64,000 bases of DNA from Armatimonadota bacterium (GTDB lineage Bacteria > Armatimonadota > UBA5829), in NCBI GenBank assembly GCA_023474015.1, contig JAMCYN010000098.1, positions 1-64,000 on the forward strand, read 5' to 3'. Below, one piece after another: positions 42,486 through 51,673 of this stretch (position 1 is its first letter; every line of letters starts with the position of its first letter). A model generated the notes under the pieces. The model did not search any database. It was not told the DNA's origin and saw only the letters and a list, made by a program, of their open reading frames with translations. The position numbers and the translations under genes were made by a program.

Positions 42486-42854
42486 ATGACCACCAGACAA
42501 CAGAAGCTGAAAGAGCTTCTCAAAGAAGAGATCAGTGATATCTTCCTCAGAGAGTTCAAGGACCCGAGGCTCGGGTTCATCACGATAATCGACGCGGAAA
42601 TAACGCCGGACCTGCAACACGCCAAGGTCTTTGTGAGTGTGATGGGTTCCGATGAAGTGCGCGCGGAGCAAATGGCCATTCTGAAGCGATCACAGCACTT
42701 CGTGCGGCAGGCGTTCGGCAAGCGGGTGCATATGAAAACGCTGCCCGATATCCAGTTCGTGCTGGACACCTCGGTGGACAAGAGTGTCCGTCTACTGGAA
42801 CTGTTCGAACAGGTGAAACACGAAGGCGAAAAGCGGAGCGACGATGAGTCTTAA
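42486..42854 (+). CDS. rbfA: Ribosome-binding factor A
   Basis: RbfA helps mature the 16S 5-prime end of the 30S subunit. The 122 residues show the KH-like fold with EISDIFLREFKDPRLGFITI, VFVSVMGSD and PDIQFVLDTSVDKSVRLLELFE. AAAGG lies upstream of ATG 42486. Its end overlaps the start of nrnA by 11 bases. Confidence 0.92.
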   Translation: MTTRQQKLKELLKEEISDIFLREFKDPRLGFITIIDAEITPDLQHAKVFVSVMGSDEVRAEQMAILKRSQHFVRQAFGKRVHMKTLPDIQFVLDTSVDKSVRLLELFEQVKHEGEKRSDDES

Positions 42855-43803
42855 AGAGGTATGGAACCGCCTGATGGCGGCCGACTCGTTTGCGATAGCG
42901 TGCCACCAGCGGCCTGACGGAGACGCCCTCGGCAGCCTGCTTGCGCTGGGACACGCGCTGCGTGCCGCCGGAAAGGACGTCACGCTGATCTCGTCGGACG
43001 GAGTGCCCGAGAACTACACTTTCATCCCCGACTCGGAAACCATTGTCACCACAACCGACCGGCGCGACTTCGACTTAGGGATCATCATCGACTGCCCCGC
43101 GCCAAACCGCACCGGTCCCCCTGCGGAGATTGTCGAAAGCGCACGAGTGAAGGCTGTGATCGATCATCACATCCCTGAAGGTGATTTCGGCGACATCAGG
43201 ATCATTGACACCAACGCCAGCGCGACCGCTCAGATTATCCTCCAACTCCTCGACGCGGGCGGCGCGAAGATTGACAATACTACCGCGAACCAGCTTCTCA
43301 CCGGACTCATTGCCGACACCGGCGGCTTCCGGTTTGCCAACGCAAACGCGCGTGCCTTTGAAGATGCCGCTCGCCTGGCGAAGCTCGGTGCGGAGCCATC
43401 GCACATCTATCGGGAAGTATACGACAACCGCCCCCTGCGCGCCATAAAGCTCCTGGGCAAGGCGCTTGAATCGATCAAGACGGACGAGCACGGATTTGTC
43501 GCCTGGGCAACCGTGACCCGCAAGGATATGGATGAGTTCCACGCGACGGATGCCGACACCGACAGCATAGTTAACCACGTGGTGGCGGTGAAAGGCCCAA
43601 GGGTGGTGCTGCTGTTCCGCGAGGTGAAGCCGGATTCGATCAGGGTCAGCCTCAGGTCGCGTGATGGCGTTGACGTCAACAAGATCGGGCGAGTCTTCGG
43701 CGGAGGAGGCCACGCGGCGGCCGCCGGCTGCACGTTGAATACGACTCTTCAAGAAGCCCAGGAAGCCGTGATCGCCGAGGTCCTCAAGTGGACGGAGCCC
43801 TGA
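42844..43803 (+). CDS. nrnA: DHH-family oligoribonuclease / pAp phosphatase NrnA
   Basis: NrnA degrades nanoRNAs and pAp. The 319 residues contain DHH motif I (CHQRPDGDALGS, about 20-31), motif II (IIDCPAP), the DHH motif (AVIDHHIPEG, about 107-116), TGLIADTGGFRF, and the DHHA1 motif GGGGHAAAAGC near the C-terminus. It overlaps rbfA and, by 16 bases, truB. This order is typical of Gram-positive and related genomes. Confidence 0.92.
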   Translation: MSLKEVWNRLMAADSFAIACHQRPDGDALGSLLALGHALRAAGKDVTLISSDGVPENYTFIPDSETIVTTTDRRDFDLGIIIDCPAPNRTGPPAEIVESARVKAVIDHHIPEGDFGDIRIIDTNASATAQIILQLLDAGGAKIDNTTANQLLTGLIADTGGFRFANANARAFEDAARLAKLGAEPSHIYREVYDNRPLRAIKLLGKALESIKTDEHGFVAWATVTRKDMDEFHATDADTDSIVNHVVAVKGPRVVLLFREVKPDSIRVSLRSRDGVDVNKIGRVFGGGGHAAAAGCTLNTTLQEAQEAVIAEVLKWTEP

Positions 43804-44699
43804 TCATCCGCAAGCACAGCGGTCCCACATCCCACGACATCGTTAACCAGGTTCGCCGCCTGTTCGGCCAGAAGAAGGTTGGGCATGCGGGGACTCTCGA
43901 TCCGATGGCGACCGGCGTCCTGCTCGTGTGCCTGGGCAAGGCGACCCGGCTGGTGGAGTATTTAATGGGCGCCCCAAAGGAATACCGCGCCCGACTTGTC
44001 CTCGGCCAATCCACCGACACGCAAGATTCCTCGGGAACCGTAATCTCCGAGCGCGACGCATCGAGCATCACGCGTGAAGACTTGGAAGGAATCGCGGCGG
44101 CATTCGTCGGCGAGATCGAGCAAGTCCCCCCGATGATCTCAGCCATCAAGCACCAGGGCAAGCCCCTCTACAAGCACGCGCGGGAGGGCGTCACCATCGA
44201 GCGCGCTCCCCGGCCCGTGACGATCTACTCGATCAACACCACGGATTTCACCCCCGGCCCCCGCGCCGAGGCGGAGCTTATCGTCAACTGCTCCAGCGGC
44301 ACTTATATCCGCACCCTGTGCTCCGACATCGGAGACAAGCTCGGGTGCGGCGGGCACATGTCCGCGCTCGAACGCACGCGCGTGGGCAGGTTCGCCATCG
44401 AGGACGCAATCACCGTGGACGAACTGACACAAGCCGCCGATGGCCGACTCGAAGCGCAATTGATCAGCATGGCGGACGCAATCCAGGACATCCCGGCGGT
44501 CATACTCCCAGAGGAGGCCATCGCCGATATCCTCCACGGGACCATCGTTCCCTCTCCTGACTGTGAAGACATGCCAAGCGGCGCGACCGTCCGCATGCTT
44601 TCGCGCACTGGCGACCTCATTGGTCTAGGGACCCTCGACTTCATCGATGGCGGACCCGTTGTCAAGCCGAAGAAGGTTCTCGTGGACCACATGCCCTGA
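43788..44699 (+). CDS. truB: tRNA pseudouridine(55) synthase
   Basis: TruB makes pseudouridine 55 in tRNA. The 303-residue protein has KHSGPTSHDIV, the catalytic segment VGHAGTLDPMATGVL with Asp at about 37, YRARLVLGQSTDTQD, VPPMISAIKHQGKPLYKHAREG and RTLCSDIGDKLGCGGHMSALERTRVG. A PUA-like C-terminal domain is included. It starts at a GTG inside the end of nrnA. It ends the operon; ribF, often next, is absent. Confidence 0.94.
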   Translation: MDGALIIRKHSGPTSHDIVNQVRRLFGQKKVGHAGTLDPMATGVLLVCLGKATRLVEYLMGAPKEYRARLVLGQSTDTQDSSGTVISERDASSITREDLEGIAAAFVGEIEQVPPMISAIKHQGKPLYKHAREGVTIERAPRPVTIYSINTTDFTPGPRAEAELIVNCSSGTYIRTLCSDIGDKLGCGGHMSALERTRVGRFAIEDAITVDELTQAADGRLEAQLISMADAIQDIPAVILPEEAIADILHGTIVPSPDCEDMPSGATVRMLSRTGDLIGLGTLDFIDGGPVVKPKKVLVDHMP

Positions 44700-44736
44700 C
44701 TGCCGGACAAACGCGCCGTATCAGGGCTTAAGCCCG

Positions 44737-44773
44737 GGGAACCTGTGTCCGGGGTTCAAACCCCGGACGAACA
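44737..44773. repeat. GTCCGGGG-TTCAAA-CCCCGGAC palindrome, copy 1
   Basis: An 8-bp perfect stem around TTCAAA, with shared flanks GGGAACCTGT and GAACA. A second copy is at 60711-60747. It looks like a tRNA T-arm but no tRNA surrounds it. A CTTTCGTGCTTTCGTGATG octad-like run follows at 44803-44822. Confidence 0.65.
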
Positions 44774-44901
44774 CGGTACTAAACCAGCCATTGGTCCCAT
44801 TCCTTTCGTGCTTTCGTGATGAAATTCCCTTCCCCACTCCGCCTCCTTGAAAAGGTGCCCTGCAAGATGGTAGCATGTAGTTGTAAACGGAGGATGATGT
44901 A

Positions 44902-45969
44902 TTGTTCGAGAAGCTCGCTGAAGTTGAAGATAGATTCAGGTCACTGGAGGAGCGGCTGGCGAACCCTGAGATCGTGAGCGATCCCAAGGAATATCAGCAA
45001 GTCGCCAAGGCGCACTCGGACCTGTCGGATATAGTCGGGAAGTGGCGCGAATACAAGCATGTGAGGCAGCAGCTTGCTGATACGGAGAGTATGCTGTCCG
45101 AAAAGCTCGACGAGGAGATGCGCGACCTAGCGCAGCTCGAATTTGAAGAGTTGAAGGACAAGATAGTCGTCCTCGAAGATGAACTGCGCGTAATGCTCTT
45201 GCCCAGGGACCCGAACGACGAAAAGGACGTGATCGTAGAAATTCGCGCGGGGACGGGAGGCGAGGAGGCGGGATTGTTCGCGGCGGACCTCTTGAGAATG
45301 TATACACGCTACGCCGAGCGGCAGCGTTGGCAGGCGGAGCTTATGAGCGCGGTCGAGACCGGTATCGGCGGGTTCAAGGAAGCGATTCTTGCGATCAAAG
45401 GCAAGGGCGCGTATAGCAGGCTGAAGTTCGAGGGAGGGGTACACCGCGTACAGCGCGTTCCGGCCACGGAATCCAGCGGGCGGATTCACACGTCGGCGGC
45501 TACGGTCAGCGTGCTCGCCGAGGCGGACGAGATCGATGTCCAGGTCAACAACGATGATCTTGAGATCGACACCTATCGCTCGGCGGGCGCGGGCGGGCAG
45601 AACGTCCAGAAAAACGAGACCGCCATACGCATCACTCACAAGCCGACGGGAATAGTAATCACGTGCCAGGACGAGCGTTCGCAGCTTCAGAACAAACTCA
45701 GGGCGCTGCGAATCTTGCGAGCGCAGCTTCAGGAGCGTGAGCAGCAGGCCCAGCGGCAGGAGATGGACACGGTGCGCAGGTCGATGGTCGGCTCGGGCGA
45801 CCGCAGCGAGAAAAGCCGCACATACAACTTCCCGCAGAACAGAGTCACCGACCACCGCATCGACCATACCATCTATAACCTGCCTGCGTTTCTCGACGGT
45901 GAACTGGACGATATGATCAACCGTCTCAACGCCGCCGATCAGGCCGAGAAGCTGCAGGTCGTGAGCTGA
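44902..45969 (+). CDS. prfA: Peptide chain release factor 1
   Basis: RF1 reads UAA/UAG stop codons. The 355-residue protein has GGQ at 231-233 ([17 protein letters not shown]) and the RF1-type codon-recognition PAT at 187-189. The N-terminal coiled domain begins [18 protein letters not shown]. The TTG start has GGAGG 8 bases upstream; nearby ATGs at 44894 and 44897 are out of frame. A possible promoter is TTGAAA (44847) with 18-base spacer to TAGCAT. prmC, which methylates the GGQ Gln, follows directly. Confidence 0.95.
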   Translation: MFEKLAEVEDRFRSLEERLANPEIVSDPKEYQQVAKAHSDLSDIVGKWREYKHVRQQLADTESMLSEKLDEEMRDLAQLEFEELKDKIVVLEDELRVMLLPRDPNDEKDVIVEIRAGTGGEEAGLFAADLLRMYTRYAERQRWQAELMSAVETGIGGFKEAILAIKGKGAYSRLKFEGGVHRVQRVPATESSGRIHTSAATVSVLAEADEIDVQVNNDDLEIDTYRSAGAGGQNVQKNETAIRITHKPTGIVITCQDERSQLQNKLRALRILRAQLQEREQQAQRQEMDTVRRSMVGSGDRSEKSRTYNFPQNRVTDHRIDHTIYNLPAFLDGELDDMINRLNAADQAEKLQVVS

Positions 45970-46854
45970 TTGGACAATATGGAGCGTCGGGTCGGTGAAG
46001 AGATCGAGGCCGCGGCAAAGCGGCTGGCGGAAGCCGGAGTGGAATCACCATTGCTGGACGCTCAACTGCTGATGGCCGAGGCGCTCGGCTGCTCGCGGCT
46101 CGATGTAGTTGCCCATCCAGAGCGCGAGCCAAGCAGTGAGCAATCTGGTGCGTTTCATTCCATGCTCGACAGGCGCACGGCCCGATACCCCTTCGCCTAC
46201 CTGCTCGGGCGCAAGGAGTTTTTCGGACTTGAACTCGCATTGACGCCCGATGTTCTGGTTCCCCGCCCTGAGACTGAAGTCCTTGTCGAAGAGTGCCTGA
46301 AGCGTTTACTCGCGCGCGACTGTTCCCTGTTCCCTGTTCCCTGTTCCCTAACCGTCGCCGATCTCGGCGTCGGCAGCGGAGCCATCGCCATAGCCGTGGC
46401 CGCGAATCTCCCTTCGGCCAGGATTTACGCCACGGAGATTTCTCCCGAAGCCGCGAAGGTAGCAGGGGCCAATATAGAGAAGCATCAACTGGCGGACCGA
46501 GTAACGATACTGGAAGGCGACCTCGTGGAGCCGCTCGCCGGCCTGGGAATCGAGTTCGATGCCGTGCTCTCGAACCCGCCGTATATTCCATCGGCGGAGA
46601 TTGGGGAACTGGAGCCGGAGGTCAGATTTGAACCAATCGGCGCACTCGACGGCGGTCCCGATGGTCTCGACGCCTACCGGAGGCTATTCCCAGAGGCGCG
46701 CACGCTGCTTCGTGAAGGCGGATTCGCCGCGGTGGAAGTCGGAGCGGGGCAGGCCGGCAGGGTTTCGGATATCGCGCTGGTGTCAGGGTATGGGCGGGTC
46801 GAGACTGCCCGCGACCTCGCGGGAATTATGAGGGTGGTCATCGCATCTAAATGA
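45970..46854 (+). CDS. prmC: Release factor glutamine methyltransferase
   Basis: PrmC methylates the GGQ glutamine of RF1/RF2. The 294 residues hold an N-terminal helical domain, LVPRPETEVLVEECL, the SAM motif DLGVGSGAIAIAVAANLP (131-148) and catalytic NPPY (202-205). Residues 118-127 (CSLFPVPCSL) are encoded by four exact TGTTCCC heptads and form an extra linker before the SAM domain. It starts at TTG right after the prfA stop, or at ATG 45979. Its end overlaps tsaC by ATGA. Confidence 0.94.
   Translation: MDNMERRVGEEIEAAAKRLAEAGVESPLLDAQLLMAEALGCSRLDVVAHPEREPSSEQSGAFHSMLDRRTARYPFAYLLGRKEFFGLELALTPDVLVPRPETEVLVEECLKRLLARDCSLFPVPCSLTVADLGVGSGAIAIAVAANLPSARIYATEISPEAAKVAGANIEKHQLADRVTILEGDLVEPLAGLGIEFDAVLSNPPYIPSAEIGELEPEVRFEPIGALDGGPDGLDAYRRLFPEARTLLREGGFAAVEVGAGQAGRVSDIALVSGYGRVETARDLAGIMRVVIASK
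46321..46348 (+). repeat. Four exact TGTTCCC heptads inside prmC
   Basis: TGTTCCC x4, 28 bases, in coding sequence. The same heptad occurs as TGTTCCC, TATTCCC, TGTTCCC, TGTTCCC in the gap at 60777-60804. Confidence 0.85.
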
Positions 46855-47489
46855 TCGTGCTGAAAGTCGATGCCATTAACCCGTATGATGAAGCCGTGCG
46901 CCGGGCGGCCGAGGCGATTCGTCGCGGCGAGCTTGTGATTTTTCCGACGGAGACCGTCTACGGCCTCGCCGCCGATGCGCTCAACGTCGATGCCGTCCGA
47001 CGTGTATTCGATGCGAAAGGGCGCGCCGAGGCCCATCCGCTGCCGGTGCAGATCGCGAGCGTGGAGCAGTTGGCACAGATCGCGAGCGAGGTCTCGGAGG
47101 ATGCAAGAGTCCTGGCTACCCGATATTGGCCGGGGCCGTTGACTCTAGTTCTGCCGAAGAACCCGACTCTCCCTGACCTGGTGACCGGCGGCGCGGAGAC
47201 AATCGGCGTGCGTGTTCCCGATCACCCAGTCGCGCTGGCGCTATTAAGAGAGCTGGGGCAGCCGATTGTTGCCAGCAGCGCCAACAAATCAGGCGGGGAG
47301 CCGCCAAGGGACGCGGAGGAAGCGATAGGGCAGCTCGGGCAGAGCGTCTCGGTCGTTCTCGACGCGGGCCCGTGCCGGATCGGGGTCGCATCCACGGTAG
47401 TAGATGTGAGCGTGCGCCCCGCGCGAATTCTAAGGCAGGGCGCGATCAGCGAAACCGATATACTCGGCGCGATAAAGGAACTCGACTAG
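46851..47489 (+). CDS. tsaC: Threonylcarbamoyl-AMP synthase (TsaC/Sua5 family)
   Basis: It makes threonylcarbamoyl-adenylate for t6A37 of tRNA. The 212-residue protein is a single YrdC domain: GELVIFPTETVYGLAADA (about 26-43), HPLPVQIAS, RYWPGPLTLVLPK, GVRVPDHPVA, ASSANKSGGEPP and VASTVVDV. It lacks the C-terminal Sua5 domain. prmC and tsaC are neighbours in many bacteria. Confidence 0.93.
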   Translation: MIVLKVDAINPYDEAVRRAAEAIRRGELVIFPTETVYGLAADALNVDAVRRVFDAKGRAEAHPLPVQIASVEQLAQIASEVSEDARVLATRYWPGPLTLVLPKNPTLPDLVTGGAETIGVRVPDHPVALALLRELGQPIVASSANKSGGEPPRDAEEAIGQLGQSVSVVLDAGPCRIGVASTVVDVSVRPARILRQGAISETDILGAIKELD

Positions 47490-48001
47490 TGAGCAAGAAT
47501 GCTTTCAGGACCGCGGGCTCGAAGGTTGTCAGGCGATCAGAGCTGGCGAGACTCATCGAAGGGGCCAAGAGTGGAGGCAAGACTGTCGTCTTCACGAACG
47601 GCTGCTTCGACATCCTCCACATCGGCCACGTGCGCTACCTCCAGGCGGCGCGTTCGCTGGGCGATATGCTCGTGGTCGGAATCAACACGGATGACGGCGT
47701 TCGCAGGCTCAAAGGCCCCGGCAGGCCGTTGAACCCTGAGTTCGAGCGAGCGGAGGTGCTTGCGGCTCTTGAGTGCGTCGATTATGTCACGCTCTTCGAT
47801 GAGGATACTCCGACTGAGCTGATCCTCGCCGTGAAGCCGAGCATTCACAGCAAGGGCGGCGATTACGCTCCGGAGGACCTCCCCGAGGCCGAGGCGGTCG
47901 CCCGTGTCGGAGGCCGGGTGGAAGTGATCCCATTCTCCGCCACGAGAACGGAGGGTATATCGACCACCGGCCTTTACAAGAAGGTGAATGAGGTTACGTA
48001 G
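47489..48001 (+). CDS. rfaE2: D-glycero-beta-D-manno-heptose 1-phosphate adenylyltransferase
   Basis: It forms ADP-heptose for the LPS inner core and related S-layer glycans. The 170-residue protein is the cytidylyltransferase-like half only: VVFTNGCFDILHIGHVRYL (about 32-50, with HIGH-type motif), GRPLNPEFERAEVLAALECVDYV and SKGGDYAPEDLPEAEAV. The kinase half (RfaE1) is not fused. The start is GTG 47489, overlapping the tsaC stop by one base, with AAGGAAC 9 bases upstream. It suggests an outer membrane with heptose-containing glycans. Confidence 0.9.
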   Translation: MSKNAFRTAGSKVVRRSELARLIEGAKSGGKTVVFTNGCFDILHIGHVRYLQAARSLGDMLVVGINTDDGVRRLKGPGRPLNPEFERAEVLAALECVDYVTLFDEDTPTELILAVKPSIHSKGGDYAPEDLPEAEAVARVGGRVEVIPFSATRTEGISTTGLYKKVNEVT

Positions 48002-48002
48002 A

Positions 48003-48284
48003 ATGGTTGCTGCATTAGTTCTGGTCGCGGGTGTTATGGTAGTGCTAGCGTTCGGGGCGGTCTGGCTCATAGTCATCGGCCGCGCGGGAATACTGCCGTC
48101 TCTGATACCCTTGGCCCCGTGGCTGGTGGCGGTCGGGAGCATCCTTCTGATCCTCACGGAGGTCATGCTCTTCTTCGGAGGCAAGGATGATCGCCGGGCC
48201 GCTGTCCGCGACCTCAGCTACCTGCTTCCTACCCTAATGATCAGCGCGATGCTATGGTATATCGCGCAGCACTTCTTGTGGTAA
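48003..48284 (+). CDS. Small membrane protein, three helices
   Basis: This 93-residue protein has hydrophobic segments at about 3-24, 32-58 and 70-90. A charged GGKDDRRAAVRD loop lies between helices 2 and 3. No family is recognised. ATG 48003 with GAGGT upstream is preferred; ATG 47988 in the same frame is also possible. It lies between rfaE2 and radA in the same operon. Confidence 0.65.
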   Translation: MVAALVLVAGVMVVLAFGAVWLIVIGRAGILPSLIPLAPWLVAVGSILLILTEVMLFFGGKDDRRAAVRDLSYLLPTLMISAMLWYIAQHFLW

Positions 48285-48287
48285 AGA

Positions 48288-49685
48288 ATGCGCATAGCTA
48301 AAACACATACAAAGTTTGTCTGCCAGGCCTGCGGATATGAGTCGCCGAAGTGGATTGGGCGGTGCCCGGACTGCAACGCATGGGCGTCGCTGGTCGAGGA
48401 AATCGTTACTGTCGAAAGCCCATCGAAGCAATCGGCGGTGCGCTCGGGCGCGTACGCTACCCCCACCCCCATCACGGAGCTTCAGGCCGGAGGAGCGCGG
48501 CGCACCAGTTCAGGCATTTCTGAGTTCGACAGGGCGCTGGGGGGCGGAGTAGTCGAAGGGTCACTCGTGCTGATCGGCGGCGATCCGGGTATAGGTAAAT
48601 CGACAATTCTTATACAAGTCGCTAGTCACCTCAGCAAGGCCGCGGGCAGGGTGCTCTACATATCCGGCGAGGAATCCGCCGAACAGATCAAGCTGAGAAG
48701 CGAACGCATCGGGATATCGTCGCCGGACCTGCTCGTGGTCTCCGAGACGGATATACAGGCCGTGGAGCACTACGTCCAGACGGTTTCGCCCCAATATGTG
48801 GTCATCGACTCCATCCAGACGATGTATGACCCCGAACTATCTTCCGCGCCGGGAACCGTGAGCCAAGTCCGAAGCTGCACCGCCGCGCTCGCCAGGGTCG
48901 CCAAGACCGGCGGAATCCCCATATTCATAGTCGGCCATGTCACCAAGGAGGGCGCCATCGCCGGCCCGAGGGTGCTGGAACACATGGTCGATACGGTGCT
49001 TTACTTCGAGGGCGAAAGGCATCAATCGTATCGTGTGCTGAGGGCGGTCAAGAATCGATTCGGCTCCACCGATGAACTCGGCATCTTCGAGATGAGGGAA
49101 GAGGGTCTGATGGAGGTGCTCAACCCATCCGAGGTGCTCCTTGCCGAGCGGCCAGAGGGCGGGTCCGGGTCGGTCGTGACATCGACTATCGAGGGCTCCA
49201 GGCCGATATTGGTCGAGATCCAGGCGCTGGTGGCCCCATCGTATTTCACCAGCCCTCGCAGGACGTGCACGGGGATCGATTACAATAAGATGCTGATGAT
49301 CCTCGCCGTGCTTGAAAAACGCGTGGGCCTGAACCTCGGCAACAAGGACGTCTATGTAAACGTGGCCGGCGGGGTCAAGATCGTGGAACCGGCGGCGGAC
49401 TTGGCGATTGCGCTGGCGGTGGCGTCGAGCCTGTCGGACATCGGAATGGACCCCGAGGCCATTGCCCTGGGCGAGATCGGTCTAGCGGGCGAGGTGCGAG
49501 CAGTCGGACAGGCCGAAAAGAGGCTGAAGGAGGCCGCCCGGTTGGGGTTCACCAAGGGGATTATGTCCTACAGCACCGGGAAGCTCTCCAAGGGTTTGAA
49601 TATAGAGCCGGTGAGGGTGCCGACGGTGCGCGGGGCGATAGAGGCGGCGTTTTCGTCAATGAAGAATGCGAAGCAATCCGGTTGA
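48288..49685 (+). CDS. radA: DNA repair protein RadA
   Basis: RadA is a RecA-like motor in recombination and branch migration. The 465 residues have a four-Cys zinc finger (Cys12, 15, 26, 29), P-loop GDPGIGKST (98-106), KNRFG (about 252-256, RadA signature) and a C-terminal Lon-protease-like domain (DVYVNVAGGVKIVEPAADLAIALA, LGEIGLAGEVRAV). It starts four bases after the previous stop. Its end is overlapped by a GTTGAGTC repeat. Confidence 0.95.
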   Translation: MRIAKTHTKFVCQACGYESPKWIGRCPDCNAWASLVEEIVTVESPSKQSAVRSGAYATPTPITELQAGGARRTSSGISEFDRALGGGVVEGSLVLIGGDPGIGKSTILIQVASHLSKAAGRVLYISGEESAEQIKLRSERIGISSPDLLVVSETDIQAVEHYVQTVSPQYVVIDSIQTMYDPELSSAPGTVSQVRSCTAALARVAKTGGIPIFIVGHVTKEGAIAGPRVLEHMVDTVLYFEGERHQSYRVLRAVKNRFGSTDELGIFEMREEGLMEVLNPSEVLLAERPEGGSGSVVTSTIEGSRPILVEIQALVAPSYFTSPRRTCTGIDYNKMLMILAVLEKRVGLNLGNKDVYVNVAGGVKIVEPAADLAIALAVASSLSDIGMDPEAIALGEIGLAGEVRAVGQAEKRLKEAARLGFTKGIMSYSTGKLSKGLNIEPVRVPTVRGAIEAAFSSMKNAKQSG

Positions 49686-49794
49686 GTCGGCGCAGGCCGC
49701 GCTTTTGTAGCCGTGAATTTATTCGCCCGGCGTACTGCCTCAGCGGTTAAAACCACGGCAACAAAGACACAAAGTCCCCCTACGGGGACTCAAC
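49682..49794. repeat. GTTGAGTC repeat element, copy 4 (full)
   Basis: GTTGAGTCGGCGCAGGCCG, CTTTTGTAGCCGTGAATTTA, TTCGCCCGG, GCGGTTAAAACCACGG and a final AGTCCCCCTACGGGGACT plus CAACC. It is the best complete copy, with terminal GTTGAGTC and GACTCAAC. It starts at the radA stop and ends just before nadA. Confidence 0.8.
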
Positions 49795-49812
49795 CTTATA
49801 TGGTGGCATACC

Positions 49813-50721
49813 TTGAAACACAACGAAGTATTGATCGAAAAAATAGCGGCGCTCAAGCACCAGCGTGGGGCGGTGATACTTGCGCATAACTATCAGCTCC
49901 CCGAGGTGCAGGACATCGCCGATTTTACGGGCGACTCGCTCGAGCTCTCGCGCAAGGCCGCGGAGACGGACGCCCGGGTGATTGTCTTCTGCGGCGTGCA
50001 TTTCATGGCGGAGACGGCGAAGATACTCTCGCCCGACAAGACCGTGCTCATCCCTGACATACACGCGGGCTGCCCGATGGCGGACATGATCAACGCCGAG
50101 CAGCTCAGGGAGTTCAAGAAGCTGCACCCCGGCCTGCCGGTCGTCGCCTATGTCAACACCAGCGCCGAGGTCAAGGCCGAGAGCGATATCTGCTGCACGT
50201 CGGCCAACGCGGTGCGGGTCGTCGAGTCGATGGACGCGGATGAGATACTTTTCGTGCCGGACAAGTCGCTGGGGGCATACGTCGCCTCGAAGACGAGCAA
50301 GAAGATCATCGCCTACTGCGGCTTCTGCCCGACGCACCACCGCATCCTCGCCCAGGATGTGATCAAAACCAAGCGCGAGCACCCCGACGCGCTCATCGTC
50401 GCCCACCCCGAGTGCACCATGGACGCAATTAGGCTGGCGGATGCTGTCGAAAGCACGTCAGGTATGATAAGATATGTGAAGGCAAGCAGCGCGCGCGAGT
50501 TCATAATGTGCACCGAGCGAGGCATTCTGCACAGGCTGAAGAAGGACAACCCTGACAAGGTCTTCTACAACCCAAGCCCGCTCAATATTTGCCCGAATAT
50601 GAAAAAGATCACGCTTGAGAAAGTCCTGTGGAGCTTGGAGGACATGCAATATCGCGTCGAGTTGCCCCAGGAGATGATCGAGAAAGCGCGCGCGGCCATT
50701 GAAGGGATGATTGCGATATGA
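49813..50721 (+). CDS. nadA: Quinolinate synthase A
   Basis: NadA condenses iminoaspartate with dihydroxyacetone phosphate to quinolinate using a [4Fe-4S] cluster. The 302-residue protein has likely ligands Cys87 (HAGCPMA), Cys172 (GFCPTHH) and Cys260 (NICPNMKKI), plus LAHNYQLPEVQDIADF, CCTSANAV and HPECTMDAIRLAD. The TTG start has GGTGG about 7 bases upstream. nadC follows with ATGA-like overlap. The aspartate oxidase gene nadB is not in the window. Confidence 0.94.
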   Translation: MKHNEVLIEKIAALKHQRGAVILAHNYQLPEVQDIADFTGDSLELSRKAAETDARVIVFCGVHFMAETAKILSPDKTVLIPDIHAGCPMADMINAEQLREFKKLHPGLPVVAYVNTSAEVKAESDICCTSANAVRVVESMDADEILFVPDKSLGAYVASKTSKKIIAYCGFCPTHHRILAQDVIKTKREHPDALIVAHPECTMDAIRLADAVESTSGMIRYVKASSAREFIMCTERGILHRLKKDNPDKVFYNPSPLNICPNMKKITLEKVLWSLEDMQYRVELPQEMIEKARAAIEGMIAI

Positions 50722-51557
50722 TCACTCTGGATCCGATTTACCTGGAATCGATCGCGAAAATGGCGCTCATGGAGGACATCGGCGGGGGCGACATCACGAC
50801 CATGCTCACCGTATCCGAGTCCGAGGAGTGCCGGGCCATCATCAGCGCGAAAGAAGTGGGCATAGTCGCGGGTGTGGACGTGGCAAACGCCGTGTTCGAC
50901 GCGCTGGACGGCGATGTCTCGTTTCGGGCGTCGGTCGCCGACGGAATGAATCTCAGCGTGGGAGAGGAGATCGCGCTGGTGATCGGCCTTGCGAGAAACA
51001 TCCTCACGGCTGAGCGCGTCGCCCTCAATTTCCTTCAGCGCATGTCCGGCATCGCGACCCTGACGGCGAAATACGTCTCCCTCGTCTCACACACAAAGGC
51101 GCGAATCGTCGACACGCGCAAGACCACTCCCGGCCTGCGACGGCTCGAGAAGTATTCCGTGGTGATCGGCGGCGGCCACAACCATCGCTTCGGTCTTTCC
51201 GATGGCATCCTCATCAAGGACAACCACATCACCGCCGCCGGTGGGCTGACCGCCGCCATCAAGTCAGCTAAGCGATTCGCCCCGCACACGCTCAAGATCG
51301 AGGTCGAAGTTATATCCCTGGACCAGCTAGACGAGGCAATAAACGCTGGGGCTGAGGCGATCTTGCTCGACAATATGTCGCTTGAGATGATGCGCCAGGC
51401 GGTGGAGTTCGCAAGTGGCAGGGTCCAGTTGGAGGCATCGGGGGGAGTCAGCGAGGATACGGTCAAGGACATCGCGGAGACCGGCGTGGACCTGATCTCC
51501 GTAGGCGCGCTCACTCACTCCGCCCCCGCGCTGGATATCAGCATGAACTTTACGTAG
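50718..51557 (+). CDS. nadC: Nicotinate-nucleotide pyrophosphorylase (carboxylating)
   Basis: NadC turns quinolinate into nicotinate mononucleotide. The 279 residues show MEDIGGGDITT (about 18-28), the substrate-binding LTAERVALNFLQRMSGIATLT, DTRKTTPGLRRLEKY, GGGHNHRFGLSDGILIKDNH, and the C-terminal LEASGGVSEDTV and GVDLISVGALTHS. It overlaps nadA by four bases. Confidence 0.95.
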   Translation: MITLDPIYLESIAKMALMEDIGGGDITTMLTVSESEECRAIISAKEVGIVAGVDVANAVFDALDGDVSFRASVADGMNLSVGEEIALVIGLARNILTAERVALNFLQRMSGIATLTAKYVSLVSHTKARIVDTRKTTPGLRRLEKYSVVIGGGHNHRFGLSDGILIKDNHITAAGGLTAAIKSAKRFAPHTLKIEVEVISLDQLDEAINAGAEAILLDNMSLEMMRQAVEFASGRVQLEASGGVSEDTVKDIAETGVDLISVGALTHSAPALDISMNFT

Positions 51558-51568
51558 CGCGAGGGGAA

Positions 51569-51650
51569 TTGCAGATTGATGATTGCAGATTGCAGAATGA
51601 AGGGACCTATAACCCTAGGTCAATCTGCAATCTGCAATCTACAATATCCC
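51569..51650. repeat. Heptad cruciform element, full copy
   Basis: The left arm is ATTGCAG, ATTGATG, ATTGCAG, ATTGCAG, AATGAAG, then GGACC. A 10-base spacer follows, then GGTC and AATCTGC, AATCTGC, AATCTAC, AATATCC. It lies between nadC and birA. Confidence 0.85.
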
Positions 51651-51673
51651 TTTCTTCGTGTCATGGGTAAAAA

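Noticed and set aside
44747..44768. Possible tRNA because of GGTTCAAA in a T-arm-like hairpin
   Set aside because: No acceptor stem, anticodon arm or 70-80-base cloverleaf around it; the same hairpin occurs again at 60721 without a tRNA.
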